This document shows positions 32,737 to 40,322 of a DNA stretch of 40,322 nt, in pieces. The DNA lies in contig NZ_FOIE01000013.1 in assembly GCF_900111455.1 (NCBI RefSeq), positions 1 through 40,322 of the forward strand, in the 5' to 3' direction. The stretch comes from Geodermatophilus poikilotrophus. Lineage in GTDB: Bacteria; Actinomycetota; Actinomycetes; Mycobacteriales; Geodermatophilaceae. Within the stretch, counting starts at the first letter, position 1. Each line of letters opens with the position of its first letter. The notes under the pieces are model-generated. The model was not told the DNA's origin and made no database searches. It worked only from the letters and a program-made list of their open reading frames with translations. The position numbers and the translations under genes were made by a program.

Positions 32737-33291
32737 GGCCTCCCCAGGTCTTCGACGGCACGCCGCCTGCGCGCTGGTGCCGGGCACGCCACCCTGGCCG
32801 CGGTCATCGCCCTCGTCGGGCTCGTCGCGCTGCCGGGCACGGCCTCGGCGAGCGGCACCCACACGGTCAAGCCGGTGCTGAACTGCTACAGGGAGAACCC
32901 GGACGACAGCTGGACGGTCGTCGTCGGCTACGTCAACAGCTCGCGCACGACCGTCGACATCCCGCGAGGTCCCGGCAACCAGGCCCTCCCGTCGAGGTTC
33001 GCGTCGCTGCCGCCGACCTCGTTCCGGCCCGGCACGGTCAACGGCGCGTTCACCGCGGTGGTGAGCCGCGCCGACCTGTACGCCGGTGCGCGCTGGGTGC
33101 TCGACGGCTACACCCTCGACTACCGCGCCGCCGCCTCCTCCTCGCCGGCCTGCCCGTCGTCGACGGAGCTGCCGGCGCAGGGGAACGGCCTCGGCCCCGC
33201 CATCGGGCTGGCGGCCGCCGGCGTGGTCGGCACCGTCTGGGTCCTGCGAGCCCGTGCTCGCGGCACGGCCGGGGGTCGGGACGATGCGTAG
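32731..33291 (+). CDS. surface protein with PAxGNG C-terminal sorting signal, paralog 2
   Basis: 186 residues from ATG 32731. The signal peptide GHATLAAVIALVGLVALPGT ends near ASA (about 40). The Ig-like domain has VLNCYRENPDDSWTVVVGYV, VDIPRGPGNQALPS, TSFRPGTVNGAFTAVV and RWVLDGYTLDY, clearly paralogous to the preceding protein. The end is CPSSTELPAQGNG (141-153), a helix (155-172) and RARARGTAGGRDDA. The CPSST-x2-PAxGNG-x-G block is the best-conserved part outside the fold core, as expected for a recognition signal. Its last eight bases overlap the deacetylase start. Confidence 0.82.
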   Translation: MDGLPRSSTARRLRAGAGHATLAAVIALVGLVALPGTASASGTHTVKPVLNCYRENPDDSWTVVVGYVNSSRTTVDIPRGPGNQALPSRFASLPPTSFRPGTVNGAFTAVVSRADLYAGARWVLDGYTLDYRAAASSSPACPSSTELPAQGNGLGPAIGLAAAGVVGTVWVLRARARGTAGGRDDA

Positions 33292-33985
33292 GGTCCTCGC
33301 GGTCGGGGCGCACCCCGACGACATCGAGCTCGGCTGCGGCGCCACCCTGCTGGCCCACTCGGCGGCCGGCGACGCCGTCACCATGCTCGTCATGACCGGT
33401 GGCGAGAACGGCCCGGGGGACGACGAGGCGATCACCGGCCGGCGTCGCGAGCAGGAGCAGGCCGCCCGCACCCTGGGTGCCCGGCTGCTGTGGGGCGGCC
33501 AGGTCGACTGCACCGTCACGCCCGACGCCGCCACGGTCGCGGTGGTCGAGCGGGCGATCGCGGAGACCGACGCCGACATCGTGTACGTCCACGCGCCTGA
33601 TGACAGCCACCAGGACCACCGCGCCGTCGCCGCCGCGACGCTGTCGGCCGCCCGCCGGCTCTCCCGGGTCATGCACTACCAGAGCCCGTCCACGCTGACG
33701 TTCGCCCCGACGACCTTCGTCGACGTGACCGCCTACCTCTCCGGCAAGCTCGCCGCCCTGGGCGCGCACGCCTCGCAGGTGGAGATGTCGTCGATGGTGG
33801 AGCCCGACGCCGTCGTGGCCTCGGCCCGGCACTGGGGTGCCCAGGCCCGCATCGGCTACGCGGAGGCCTTCGCGCCGACCCGTCTGGTCATCGACCTCGT
33901 GCCCACCCCGCGGCGAGTCGCCGACGAGGTCCCCGAGACCCTCCGGCTCACCCTGTCCGCGTCCCTGTCGGCCAACGCGCGCTGA
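33284..33985 (+). CDS. PIG-L/LmbE-family N-acetylglucosamine deacetylase
   Basis: 233 residues from ATG 33284. Zinc-site motifs are present: GAHPDDIELGCGATLL at the N-terminus and APDDSHQDHRAVAAATL (the D-x-H-x-D-H type) at about 104-118. The family removes acetyl groups from GlcNAc in lipids, thiol cofactors or glycans. Overlap with the surface-protein gene and position at the end of the cluster suggest it modifies the sugar made here. Alternatives such as a mycothiol-type enzyme are less likely from context. A strong terminator follows. Confidence 0.9.
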   Translation: MRRVLAVGAHPDDIELGCGATLLAHSAAGDAVTMLVMTGGENGPGDDEAITGRRREQEQAARTLGARLLWGGQVDCTVTPDAATVAVVERAIAETDADIVYVHAPDDSHQDHRAVAAATLSAARRLSRVMHYQSPSTLTFAPTTFVDVTAYLSGKLAALGAHASQVEMSSMVEPDAVVASARHWGAQARIGYAEAFAPTRLVIDLVPTPRRVADEVPETLRLTLSASLSANAR

Positions 33986-34000
33986 CGCCCAGCACCCCGC

Positions 34001-34052
34001 ACGAGCCGGGTGGTCCCGAGCCGGTACCCCGGCCCCGGACCACCCGGCTCGT
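34001..34052 (+). terminator. strong hairpin terminator ending the exosortase cluster
   Basis: A 16-base arm (34001-34016) is perfectly complementary to 34037-34052, 16 bases after the deacetylase stop. The remaining bases to 34274 show no gene. Confidence 0.8.
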
Positions 34053-34274
34053 CGCGTTGGCGGTCGTGGACGGTCCTGTGGTCCGCTTCGGTACGCCTGC
34101 CGGCTGCCGCGTACGTGCGCCTGCCACCTGCCGGCCGCTCGTGGCTGCCTCCCATGCCGGCGTCCGCACCCCGGCTCATCGTCCGGGTGGACACCTGCTC
34201 GAGCCCCGCCATCGCTCCCCCGCTACCCGATCGGAGCTGCTCTTCCGCCTTGTGCGTCTCGGCCGTTCGAACAT

Positions 34275-35465
34275 ATGATCGAATGCGTGGACGGCGAGGT
34301 GGCACCCGGCACCACGGGTGCTGACGCGCCCGCCGGTTCGTCGCTTCGCACGTCCGGGAACGTGGCCCGGGCCGAGCCCTCGGTGGGTTGGGCGGAGGGG
34401 CCGTTGGGTGCGGTGCAGGCCGCGGCGCGGGAGCTGGCGCTGCGCCAGCGGGGGATCTCGGTGCGGGAGTACCGCACGCTGTGCGTGTCGGTGGTGACGG
34501 TGGTGTGCAGCACGCCCGAGGCGCAGGCGTTCTACCGGGCGCTGGGCGCCTACGTGGACGCGGTGGAGGCCGAGCCCGGCGACGGGCGGACCCGGGCGCA
34601 GCAGCTGGTGGACTGCCTGCTGGATCTGGTGCTGCGCCCCGGTGAGGCCGGGTTGCCGCCGGTGCAGGCGCTGCTGACCATCGTGGCCTCGGTGCACACC
34701 GCGCTGGGCGGGGACGCCGCCGGTGAGGTCGATGACCATGCGGTGCCGGCGGAGATGGCCCGCCAGCTGGCCCGCGCACTCGCCGGCCTCGATCCGCGGC
34801 CCGCCCCGACCGGCGACGATCCCGCCGCTGTTGGAGACGACGCTGTAGCGGCGGACGCGGATGGTGAGCCGGCCGACGTGCAGGCAGACGCTCCACGTCC
34901 TGTCGCGGGCGCCTTCGAGCCGGTCGACTCCCTGGGCGGCCCGATCGAGCGGGCCGTGCACGAGTTCGGCGCCGCTGACTCCGACCGCTGGCTGGACGAG
35001 CTGGTGCGCGACGGTTTCGGCGCCGATCCCGCGCCCGGTGACCCCGGCTGGTCGCCGGGCCTGCCACCGGACCCGGTCGAGTGGGACGCCGGCCCCTGGG
35101 AGGACCCCTGCCAGTGGCTGGACACCCACGGCCGCCAGCATGGTCCGGACCTCGACATCGGGGTCGACCGCGAGGACGGGACCGGCCGCGGCTGCCCTGT
35201 GCGGACGGACCGGACTCGCGTCCTCATCCGCGCACCCGTCCCTGACCGCAGTCCCGGACCACCGCCCGCTGAGCGGCGGGGTGGCCGGGTGGCGGCAGGC
35301 CGCGCGCGTCGACTGGAGCACCGGCCGGGAGGGCCAGGCGGCCGACATCCGCAGCGAGGCCCCGACCCGAGGGACGGGTCGGGGCCTCGTGCGGGCCGGG
35401 CGCGGCTCAGGCGGAGTGGATGTGGGCGCGGACCGGGTCGACCAGGCCGGCGGGGATGTCGGTGA
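34275..35465 (+). pseudogene. DUF222/HNH-endonuclease-related remnant
   Basis: From ATG 34275 the frame shows segments I associate with Geodermatophilaceae DUF222-HNH proteins: VREYRTLCVSVVTVVCSTPE, GDGRTRAQQLVDCLLDLVLR, LPPVQALLTIVASVHTALGG and AMARQLARALAGLDP-like helices. The usual N-terminal start of DUF222 and the C-terminal HNH nuclease motif are absent. After about 35190 the frame becomes Arg/Pro/Gly-rich and crosses a terminator and the antisense DUF1059 gene, so it is not natural coding. It has probably lost nuclease function. The start codon sits in a near-palindrome, TTCGAACATATGATCGAA (34266-34283). Confidence 0.55.
35355..35389. terminator. hairpin terminator
   Basis: CGAGGCCCCGACCC (35355-35368) pairs perfectly with 35376-35389 around a seven-base loop. 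It lies between the HNH remnant and the DUF1059 gene and can serve both strands. Confidence 0.75.
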
Positions 35466-35580
35466 GGCCGTGGTCGTCACGGGCGTGGCCGGCGACGGCG
35501 GTGAGGATGTCGTCATCGGTGGGCGCAGTGAACGTCCGCCCGCACGAGGGGACGACGTCGCCGCACGCGAACTGCTTCAT
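35407..35580 (-). CDS. DUF1059 small protein
   Basis: 57 residues from ATG 35580, with GGAGGT six bases upstream, a very good site. The sequence MKQFACGDVVPSCGRTFTAP, then DDILTAVAGHARDDHGLTDI, matches the DUF1059 pattern: two N-terminal Cys spaced about eight apart, then a HAxxDHG helix. It is a small cytoplasmic protein, possibly metal-binding through Cys and His. It was too short to stand out on length alone. It sits between the EAL gene (same strand, 51 bases upstream) and a terminator, so it may be co-transcribed with the EAL gene. Confidence 0.88.
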   Translation of the reverse strand: MKQFACGDVVPSCGRTFTAPTDDDILTAVAGHARDDHGLTDIPAGLVDPVRAHIHSA

Positions 35581-35631
35581 GGGATACCTCCGGGGTGGGG
35601 AGACCGTCGTCCGGCGGACGGCGGGGGTCGG

Positions 35632-36777
35632 TCAGCCGGCCTGCGCCGCGGCGAGCTGCAGCAGCAGCCGTTCCACGCGGACGATCCCGACGGCGGCGCC
35701 GTGCGCGTCGACGCACACGACAGGGTCGAACCGGGTCTCCTCCGGGCGCGCCGCCACGCGCCGCGCCACCTCGCTCAGGCCCGCGGAGGCGGGGACGCGC
35801 AGGCTCACCGGCGCACGGCGGTGCCCGGGCGGGTCGTCGCTCCGGCGGTGCGGGAGGAGCAGCCAGCGCGGGTGCCCGAACTCGTCCACCTCGACGCCCA
35901 TCGTGCCGGCCGGCGCGGCGCCGTCCTCGACGACCGGCAGCGGCTCGGCCAGACCGGCCACGTGCTCGGTCAGGAGGGCCTGCGCGGCCTGGCGGCGCAG
36001 GCGGTCGCGGACCTCGGGGTCGAGCTGCACCCACGGCGGACCGGGACGCCCCAGCAGCCAGCCCTGGCCCAGCGGGACCTGCAGCCGGAGGAACGCCTGC
36101 AGCTCGCCCCACGTCTCGATGCCCTCGGCGAGCAGCCACGCGTCGATCCGCCCACCGAACTCGCCGAGCATCTCGACGAGGGCCAGCTTGACCTCGTCGC
36201 CGTCGGCGCCGGCGACCAGCGCGCGGTCGAGCTTGATGAGCTGCGGCCGGAACTGGGTCATCTGCTGCAGTCCCGAGTAGCCGGACCCGGCGTCGTCCAG
36301 GGCCAGCAGGGCGCCCTTCGCACGCAGCCGGTCCCGCAGGTCGATCAGCGGCCGCAGGTCGCCGACGGCGTGGTGCTCGGTCAGCTCCAGGACCAGCGGC
36401 GCCAGGTCGTCGACGGCCAGCAGCGGCTCGGCCAGCTCGGGCTGGGTCAGCAGGTGCGGGCTGACGTTGACGGTCAGGAAGCAGTTCGGTGGCAGGGTCG
36501 GCAGGACGGCGAGGGCCTGCCGGACGACGACCGCCTCGAGCTCGGCCCCGCGGCCGACGGCGTCCGCGGCGGCGAACCACCGGTCCGGCGTGGCCCGGCT
36601 GGGCCGCCCGTCCGGGGTGGAGAACCGGGCCAGCGTCTCGTAGCCCGCGACGGTGCCCCGCTGGAGGTCGACGATCGGCTGGAACACCAGCCGCAGCAGC
36701 GAGTGGTCGGCGAAGACGGCGGCGAGCGGGGCGTCCCACTCGGACACCGCGACACCGGTGCGCTCTGGCAGGGACAC
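35632..36777 (-). CDS. EAL-domain cyclic-di-GMP phosphodiesterase with C-terminal CBS-like region
   Basis: About 381 residues using GTG 36777, which has GGGGAG seven bases upstream; GTG 36783 and 36810 are also in frame. EAL active-site motifs are retained: YETLARF (ExL), NVSPHLL (Asn), LELTEHH (Glu), ALDDAGSGYSGL (Asp pair), IKLDR (Lys), LAEGIET (Glu) and GQGWLLGRP (Gln). So cleavage of c-di-GMP to pGpG looks possible. The C-terminal 90 residues (SLRVPASAGLSEVARRVAAR, VVCVDAHGAAVGIVRVERL) resemble a CBS motif. c-di-GMP commonly controls exopolysaccharide, so a link to the nearby glycosyltransferase cluster is plausible. A GCCGATGG box lies about 50 bases above the start. Confidence 0.9.
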   Translation of the reverse strand: MSLPERTGVAVSEWDAPLAAVFADHSLLRLVFQPIVDLQRGTVAGYETLARFSTPDGRPSRATPDRWFAAADAVGRGAELEAVVVRQALAVLPTLPPNCFLTVNVSPHLLTQPELAEPLLAVDDLAPLVLELTEHHAVGDLRPLIDLRDRLRAKGALLALDDAGSGYSGLQQMTQFRPQLIKLDRALVAGADGDEVKLALVEMLGEFGGRIDAWLLAEGIETWGELQAFLRLQVPLGQGWLLGRPGPPWVQLDPEVRDRLRRQAAQALLTEHVAGLAEPLPVVEDGAAPAGTMGVEVDEFGHPRWLLLPHRRSDDPPGHRRAPVSLRVPASAGLSEVARRVAARPEETRFDPVVCVDAHGAAVGIVRVERLLLQLAAAQAG

Positions 36778-36820
36778 GGACACGCTCCCCGCATCGGCAC
36801 CCGGTGGCACTCGATCCAGC

Positions 36821-36828
36821 CCATCGGC
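36821..36828 (-). promoter_or_regulatory. GCCGATGG box upstream of the EAL gene
   Basis: It reads GCCGATGG on the minus strand, 44 bases before GTG 36777. It matches the -10-like box of the glycosyltransferase and SipW-type operons, but TCAA is not present 16 bases above. Weaker evidence than those two. Confidence 0.35.
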
Positions 36829-36982
36829 GTCCGCAGGTGCTCGCGCTCACCCCGAGGGGGGAGGAGTCGGGCACGGGTGGCCTGTCGCGCGCCTCTCACC
36901 GGGAACCTCGGCCGGGCGGGGAGCGTGCGCGTGTGGGATCCCGACCGCCGCACCTCCGGCCAGCGCGGACGTCCCCGGGCCC

Positions 36983-38614
36983 GTGGATGTCGTGCCGCCG
37001 CCGCCCTTGCCGGACGATGACGCGGACGACGACGCGGACGATCCGACGACGGTGGGGACGACGACGATGGCGGGGACGACCGGCGCGGGTGCGCGGCGCC
37101 GGAGCTGGGTCCCCCGGGCCGCCCGCACCCGGATCATCGGCTGGGTCCTGCTGCTGGTCCTCCTGGCCCTGGGGGTCGTCACCCTGGTGACCTGGCGGCT
37201 GCTCGTCGCCGCCACCGACGAGCGGATCGACATCACCCTCGAGGCCGAGATCGAGGAGTTCCGGCGGATCCTCGAGGCCGACGTCGACCCCCGCACCGGA
37301 GAGCGGCTCGGCTCGGTCGAGGACGTGCTGGAGACCCTCGTCACCTACAACCTGGCCCGGCCGAACGAGAAGTTCCTCGGCTACGTCGACGGCGACCACC
37401 GCTACCAGAGCCGGATCGAGGCCCCGGTGCTGCTCAGCCGGGACGCGGAGTTCACCCGGCAGGTCGGCGCGGTCGCCGAACCGACGTGGGGCCGCTACGA
37501 CAGCGGCGCCGGGGAGGTCCGCTACCTCGCCGTCCCGGTGGTCCTGGTCGGCGACCCGTCACGCGGCGTCGCCGTCGTCGCCTACTTCGCCGACCAGGAA
37601 CGCCGGGCCGCCGACGACGCCGCCCGGCTCATGCTCGCCGTCGGCGCCGGCACCGTGCTGCTCGCGGCGGGGGGCGCCTGGGTGGTGGCCGGCCGGATCC
37701 TGCGGCCGGTCCGCGACGTGGCCGCCACCGCCCACAGCACCACCGGGACCGACCTGTCCCGGCGCATCCCGCTCGACGGCCGCCCGGCCGACGAGCTCAC
37801 CGACCTCGCCGCCTCGGTCAACGAGATGCTCGACCGGCTGGAGGCCGGCGCCGCCGCGCAGCGACGCTTCCTCGACGACGCCGGGCACGAGCTGCGGACG
37901 CCGATCACCATCGTCCGCGGCCACCTGGAGGTGGTCGACGCGACCGATCCCGGCGACGTCCGGGAGACCGTCGCCCTGGTCGACGACGAGCTGGACCGGA
38001 TGAACCGGATCGTCTCCGACCTGCTGCTGCTGGCCCGCGCCGAGCAGCCCCGGTTCGTCCGGCCCCAGCCGGTGGACGTCGCCGCGCTGACCGCCGCGGT
38101 GTTCGACAAGGTCCGCCGGCTGGGCGACCGGGAGTGGCTGCTGGAGACCGCCGCCCACGTGGACGCGGAGCTGGACACCCAGCGGGTCACCCAGGCGCTG
38201 GTCGCGCTCGCCGACAACGCCGTCCGCTACACCGCTCCCGGCGACCGGGTCTCCCTCGGCAGCCGGCTCGGCGGCGGCGAGCTGCGCTTCTGGGTCTCCG
38301 ACACCGGACCGGGTGTCCCCGAGGCCGAGCAGGCGCGGGTCTTCGAGCGCTTCGCCCGGGGCACGTCCGGTGCCCGGCGCTCCGACGGGGCCGGCCTCGG
38401 GCTCTCCGTCGTCCGGGCCATCGCCGTCGCCCACGGTGGGCGCGCGGTGCTCGACAGCGTGCCGGGGCGGGGGACGACGGTCGGCATCGTGCTGCCCGCC
38501 CGGCTGGCACCGCCGCCGGCCGACGACGCGACGACGGTGGACGACGCCACCACCCCGGACCTCGGCCCCGCGGCCGGCCGGCTGCCGAGCAGAACCCCGG
38601 GAGGTCCGTCGTGA
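36983..38614 (+). CDS. two-component sensor histidine kinase
   Basis: About 543 residues from GTG 36983; ATG 37067 would drop a Asp/Thr-rich N-terminus and is also possible. TM1 (IIGWVLLLVLLALGVVTLVT) and TM2 (LMLAVGAGTVLLAAGGAWVV) flank an extracellular sensor of about 130 residues. Then come HAMP (LRPVRDVAATAHSTTGTDLS), a HisKA box FLDDAGHELRTPITIVRGHL with the phospho-His, N-box LADNAVRYT, G1 DTGPGVPEAE and G2 GAGLGLSVVRAI. It autophosphorylates and passes phosphate to the response regulator whose GTG overlaps its stop. The signal sensed is unknown. Confidence 0.93.
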   Translation: MDVVPPPPLPDDDADDDADDPTTVGTTTMAGTTGAGARRRSWVPRAARTRIIGWVLLLVLLALGVVTLVTWRLLVAATDERIDITLEAEIEEFRRILEADVDPRTGERLGSVEDVLETLVTYNLARPNEKFLGYVDGDHRYQSRIEAPVLLSRDAEFTRQVGAVAEPTWGRYDSGAGEVRYLAVPVVLVGDPSRGVAVVAYFADQERRAADDAARLMLAVGAGTVLLAAGGAWVVAGRILRPVRDVAATAHSTTGTDLSRRIPLDGRPADELTDLAASVNEMLDRLEAGAAAQRRFLDDAGHELRTPITIVRGHLEVVDATDPGDVRETVALVDDELDRMNRIVSDLLLLARAEQPRFVRPQPVDVAALTAAVFDKVRRLGDREWLLETAAHVDAELDTQRVTQALVALADNAVRYTAPGDRVSLGSRLGGGELRFWVSDTGPGVPEAEQARVFERFARGTSGARRSDGAGLGLSVVRAIAVAHGGRAVLDSVPGRGTTVGIVLPARLAPPPADDATTVDDATTPDLGPAAGRLPSRTPGGPS

Positions 38615-39273
38615 GCCGCGTGCTCATCGCCGAGGACGAGGCCCGCATCGCCGCCTTCGTGGAGAAGGGGCTGCGGGCCAACGGCTTCGCCACGGCCGTC
38701 GTCGCCGACGGCCGCACCGCCCGGGCCGCCGCGGCCAGCGGCGACTTCGACCTGATGATCCTCGACATCGGCCTGCCCGGCATGGACGGCTTCGAGGTGC
38801 TGCGGGCGCTGCGCGCCGACCGCGTGACCATCCCGGTGGTCATCCTCACCGCGCGGGACAGCGTCCAGGACACGGTGGCCGGGCTGGAGGGCGGCGCCGA
38901 CGACTACATGCCCAAGCCGTTCCGCTTCGAGGAACTGCTGGCCCGCGTGCGGCTGCGGCTCTCCGGCGGCCGGCAGTCCGAGACCACCGTGCTCACCTGC
39001 GGCGACCTGTCGCTGGACCTGCGGACCCGGCGCGCGCAGGCGGGCCGCCGCACCGTGGACCTGTCCGCCCGCGAGTTCGCCCTGGCCGAGACCTTCCTGC
39101 GCCACCCCGGTCAGGTGCTGGCCCGGGAGCAGCTGCTCAGCCACGTCTGGGGCTACGACTTCGACCCCGGCTCCAACGTCGTGGACGTCTACGTCCGCTA
39201 CCTGCGCCGCAAGCTCGGCGCCGACCGGATCGAGACGGTGCGGGGGATGGGCTACCGCCTCGTGGCGGACTGA
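38611..39273 (+). CDS. OmpR-family response regulator
   Basis: 220 residues from GTG 38611, overlapping the kinase stop. Receiver: VLIAEDEARI (acidic pair), MILDIGLPGMDG (phospho-Asp), VVILTARDS (Thr switch), DDYMPKPF (Lys). C-terminal winged helix: LSAREFALAETFLRHPGQVL, then VDVYVRYLRRKLG and VRGMGYRLVAD. It binds DNA when phosphorylated by the adjacent kinase. Its targets are not visible here. Confidence 0.96.
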   Translation: MSRVLIAEDEARIAAFVEKGLRANGFATAVVADGRTARAAAASGDFDLMILDIGLPGMDGFEVLRALRADRVTIPVVILTARDSVQDTVAGLEGGADDYMPKPFRFEELLARVRLRLSGGRQSETTVLTCGDLSLDLRTRRAQAGRRTVDLSAREFALAETFLRHPGQVLAREQLLSHVWGYDFDPGSNVVDVYVRYLRRKLGADRIETVRGMGYRLVAD

Positions 39274-39484
39274 GGCGACCCCCGCAACAGGCGGCGGACG
39301 TGCACCGCGTCGGGGGCGCCGCACCACGCTGCGCCCGGGCCGGTGGCGACGTCGCGAGGGACCGATGAGGGCGCTCTCACCCGGGCGGGACACGCCGGGA
39401 CGAGGCGGGTGCCGACCGCAGCAGCGGGTACGGGCAGGTCGAGCGGCCGCGCGATCCCGCGCGGCGCCGACGGAGGGAGATGCC

Positions 39485-39754
39485 GTGCCCGAGGTACCGC
39501 AGCCGGTCACCGACAACAGCGTGAAGGTCCGCCAGCTCAGCCACTACCAGTTCAGCTGGGTGGCTGGAGAGCCCGGGAAGCCGGGGACCTACACCCTGCA
39601 GCTGGTGCTCGACCAGGGGGCCTGGGAGGAGGTCCTGACCCTCGACCCCGACGACGCGGACAACCTGCAGGACCTGCTGGCCAACACCGCGACGGTGCAC
39701 TACGACATCGAGCGCCGGGTCCTGATGTTCGGCGTCACCCCGACCGGCAGCTGA
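39485..39754 (+). CDS. small protein of unknown function
   Basis: 89 residues from GTG 39485, with GGAGGGAGA about six bases upstream. It has a beta-rich look: KVRQLSHYQFSWVAGEPGKP, then YTLQLVLDQGAWEEVLTLDP, a short acidic helix DDADNLQDLLANTATVHYD, and a final strand. No signal or TM helix. I do not recognise a named family. It converges on the DUF2382 gene across a perfect hairpin. Confidence 0.7.
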   Translation: MPEVPQPVTDNSVKVRQLSHYQFSWVAGEPGKPGTYTLQLVLDQGAWEEVLTLDPDDADNLQDLLANTATVHYDIERRVLMFGVTPTGS

Positions 39755-39770
39755 CCGGCCCGGCACACGG

Positions 39771-39808
39771 CGAGGCCCCGCCGGCGCGGATGCGCCGGCG
39801 GGGCCTCG
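39771..39808. terminator. bidirectional hairpin terminator
   Basis: A 17-base arm (39771-39787) pairs perfectly with 39792-39808 around GGAT. It lies between two convergent genes and should serve both. Confidence 0.85.
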
Positions 39809-39834
39809 TGACGTGGTGCTCGGGTCCGCTGCGG

Positions 39835-40322
39835 TCAGCGGCCGATGCGGCCGTCGTTGTCGCGGTCGAGGACGTTGCCGGCGACCCCGGTGCCACCGTC
39901 GACCTCGATCTCCTCCTTGCGGACGTCCTCCGACACCCGCTCCTGGTCGGTGACGGTCTCCTTGTCCAGGCGCACCCGCTCGACCGGCACGGCCTCCTTC
40001 TCCACCACCGGACGCTCGGCGTGCAGGGTGACCTCGTGCTCCTCCTCGGAGATCGCCGGCCCGTCCAGGGCGTTGCCGACGTTGGCGTCGGTGATCGGCT
40101 CGCGCTCGACCCGGACCTCCTCGCGGGAGACCGGCACCGTCTCGGTCACGTTCTCGGTGACCACGTACTTGCGCAGCCGGGCCCGGCCGACCTCCTCGGA
40201 GCGGGTGCCCACGTTGAGGCGCTCCTCCGAACGGGTCATCGCGTTGTCGGTGGTCGGGCCGGAGACGTCCCGGCCGACGACGCCGGCCTCGCCGGTGTGG
40301 TCGGCTCGCCCGTCCCGGTCGC
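39835..40322 (-). CDS. DUF2382 domain protein, C-terminal part (5' end off the window)
   Basis: The frame is open to the right edge; its visible part begins DRDGRADHTGEAGVVGRDVS and then MTRSEERLNVGTRSEEVGRA. The DUF2382 core follows: RLRKYVVTENVTETVPVSRE, EVRVEREPITDANVG, HEVTLHAERPVVEKEAVPVE and RVRLDKETVTDQERVSEDV, ending KEEIEVDG and a GNVLDRDNDGRIGR tail. Such domains usually follow a PRC-barrel, as in the fragment at 1-555. The internal ATG at 40239 is not the start. The family is linked to stress, with unknown biochemistry. The paired fragment at the other end of the window is on the same strand. Confidence 0.9.
   Translation of the reverse strand, partial: DRDGRADHTGEAGVVGRDVSGPTTDNAMTRSEERLNVGTRSEEVGRARLRKYVVTENVTETVPVSREEVRVEREPITDANVGNALDGPAISEEEHEVTLHAERPVVEKEAVPVERVRLDKETVTDQERVSEDVRKEEIEVDGGTGVAGNVLDRDNDGRIGR

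Noticed and set aside
34053..34274. Minus-strand frames before the HNH remnant
   Set aside because: No ribosome site, no domain resemblance, and base composition like other shadow frames.

Overview
The window is high-GC actinobacterial DNA, most likely from a Geodermatophilaceae relative (Blastococcus, Geodermatophilus or Modestobacter type). That placement rests on GC-rich third positions, many GTG starts, a Glu-Asp-Phe tRNA cluster, PRC-barrel/DUF2382 stress proteins at both edges, a DUF222/HNH remnant, a GAF-ANTAR regulator, and many small lipoproteins and membrane proteins. It is inference; no 16S or other marker is present. Both ends cut through PRC/DUF2382-type genes on the minus strand.

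Layout. (1) 1-8.65 kb is a lower-GC accessory block that looks like a defence island. It holds a small protein plus a four-TM protein resembling the cyanobacterial TRADD-N-associated 2TM module, then a Type II restriction system (endonuclease, cytosine-5 methylase, Vsr nuclease), two tandem membrane-anchored pentapeptide-repeat proteins, a truncated HTH gene and a truncated tyrosine integrase. It ends beside tRNA-Phe, tRNA-Asp and tRNA-Glu. (2) 9-15.4 kb is chromosomal housekeeping: an AMIN-like lipoprotein, a minus-strand group (GtrA-like, WrbA, metallophosphoesterase, small lipoprotein), a DUF2231-Rieske membrane protein, a lipoprotein and a 32-residue membrane peptide. (3) 15.4-20 kb is a scarred region ending at tRNA-Lys. 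It has a beta-lactamase-fold protein lacking its catalytic motifs, a GAF-ANTAR regulator, a frameshifted anti-sigma ATPase and repeated copies of the tRNA-Lys upstream sequence. (4) 20-26 kb holds small proteins, a Tat-exported multicopper oxidase, two exported proteins (one with a SipW-type signal) and an MFS transporter. (5) 26.2-34 kb is one plus-strand cluster between strong hairpin terminators: processive GT2 glycosyltransferase, exosortase with a long C-terminal extension, ATP-grasp enzyme, UDP-GlcNAc 2-epimerase-like protein, HAD hydrolase, two paralogous surface proteins and a PIG-L/LmbE deacetylase. (6) 34.3-40.3 kb holds an HNH/DUF222 remnant, a DUF1059 protein, an EAL c-di-GMP phosphodiesterase, a histidine kinase/response regulator pair, a small protein and the second DUF2382 fragment.

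The most interesting system is region 5. The exosortase has the Cys/Arg/His triad. The two surface proteins each end in a PAxGNG motif, one hydrophobic helix and an Arg-rich tail, which is the layout of an exosortase sorting signal, but the motif is not one I recognise. The glycosyltransferase operon and the SipW-type exported operon share a promoter-like element, TCAA-N16-GCCGATGG, resembling FliA/WhiG-type sigma promoters. The likely picture is regulated surface assembly: a polysaccharide or glycan made by GT2/WecB/PIG-L enzymes, and small Ig-like proteins processed by a dedicated exosortase.
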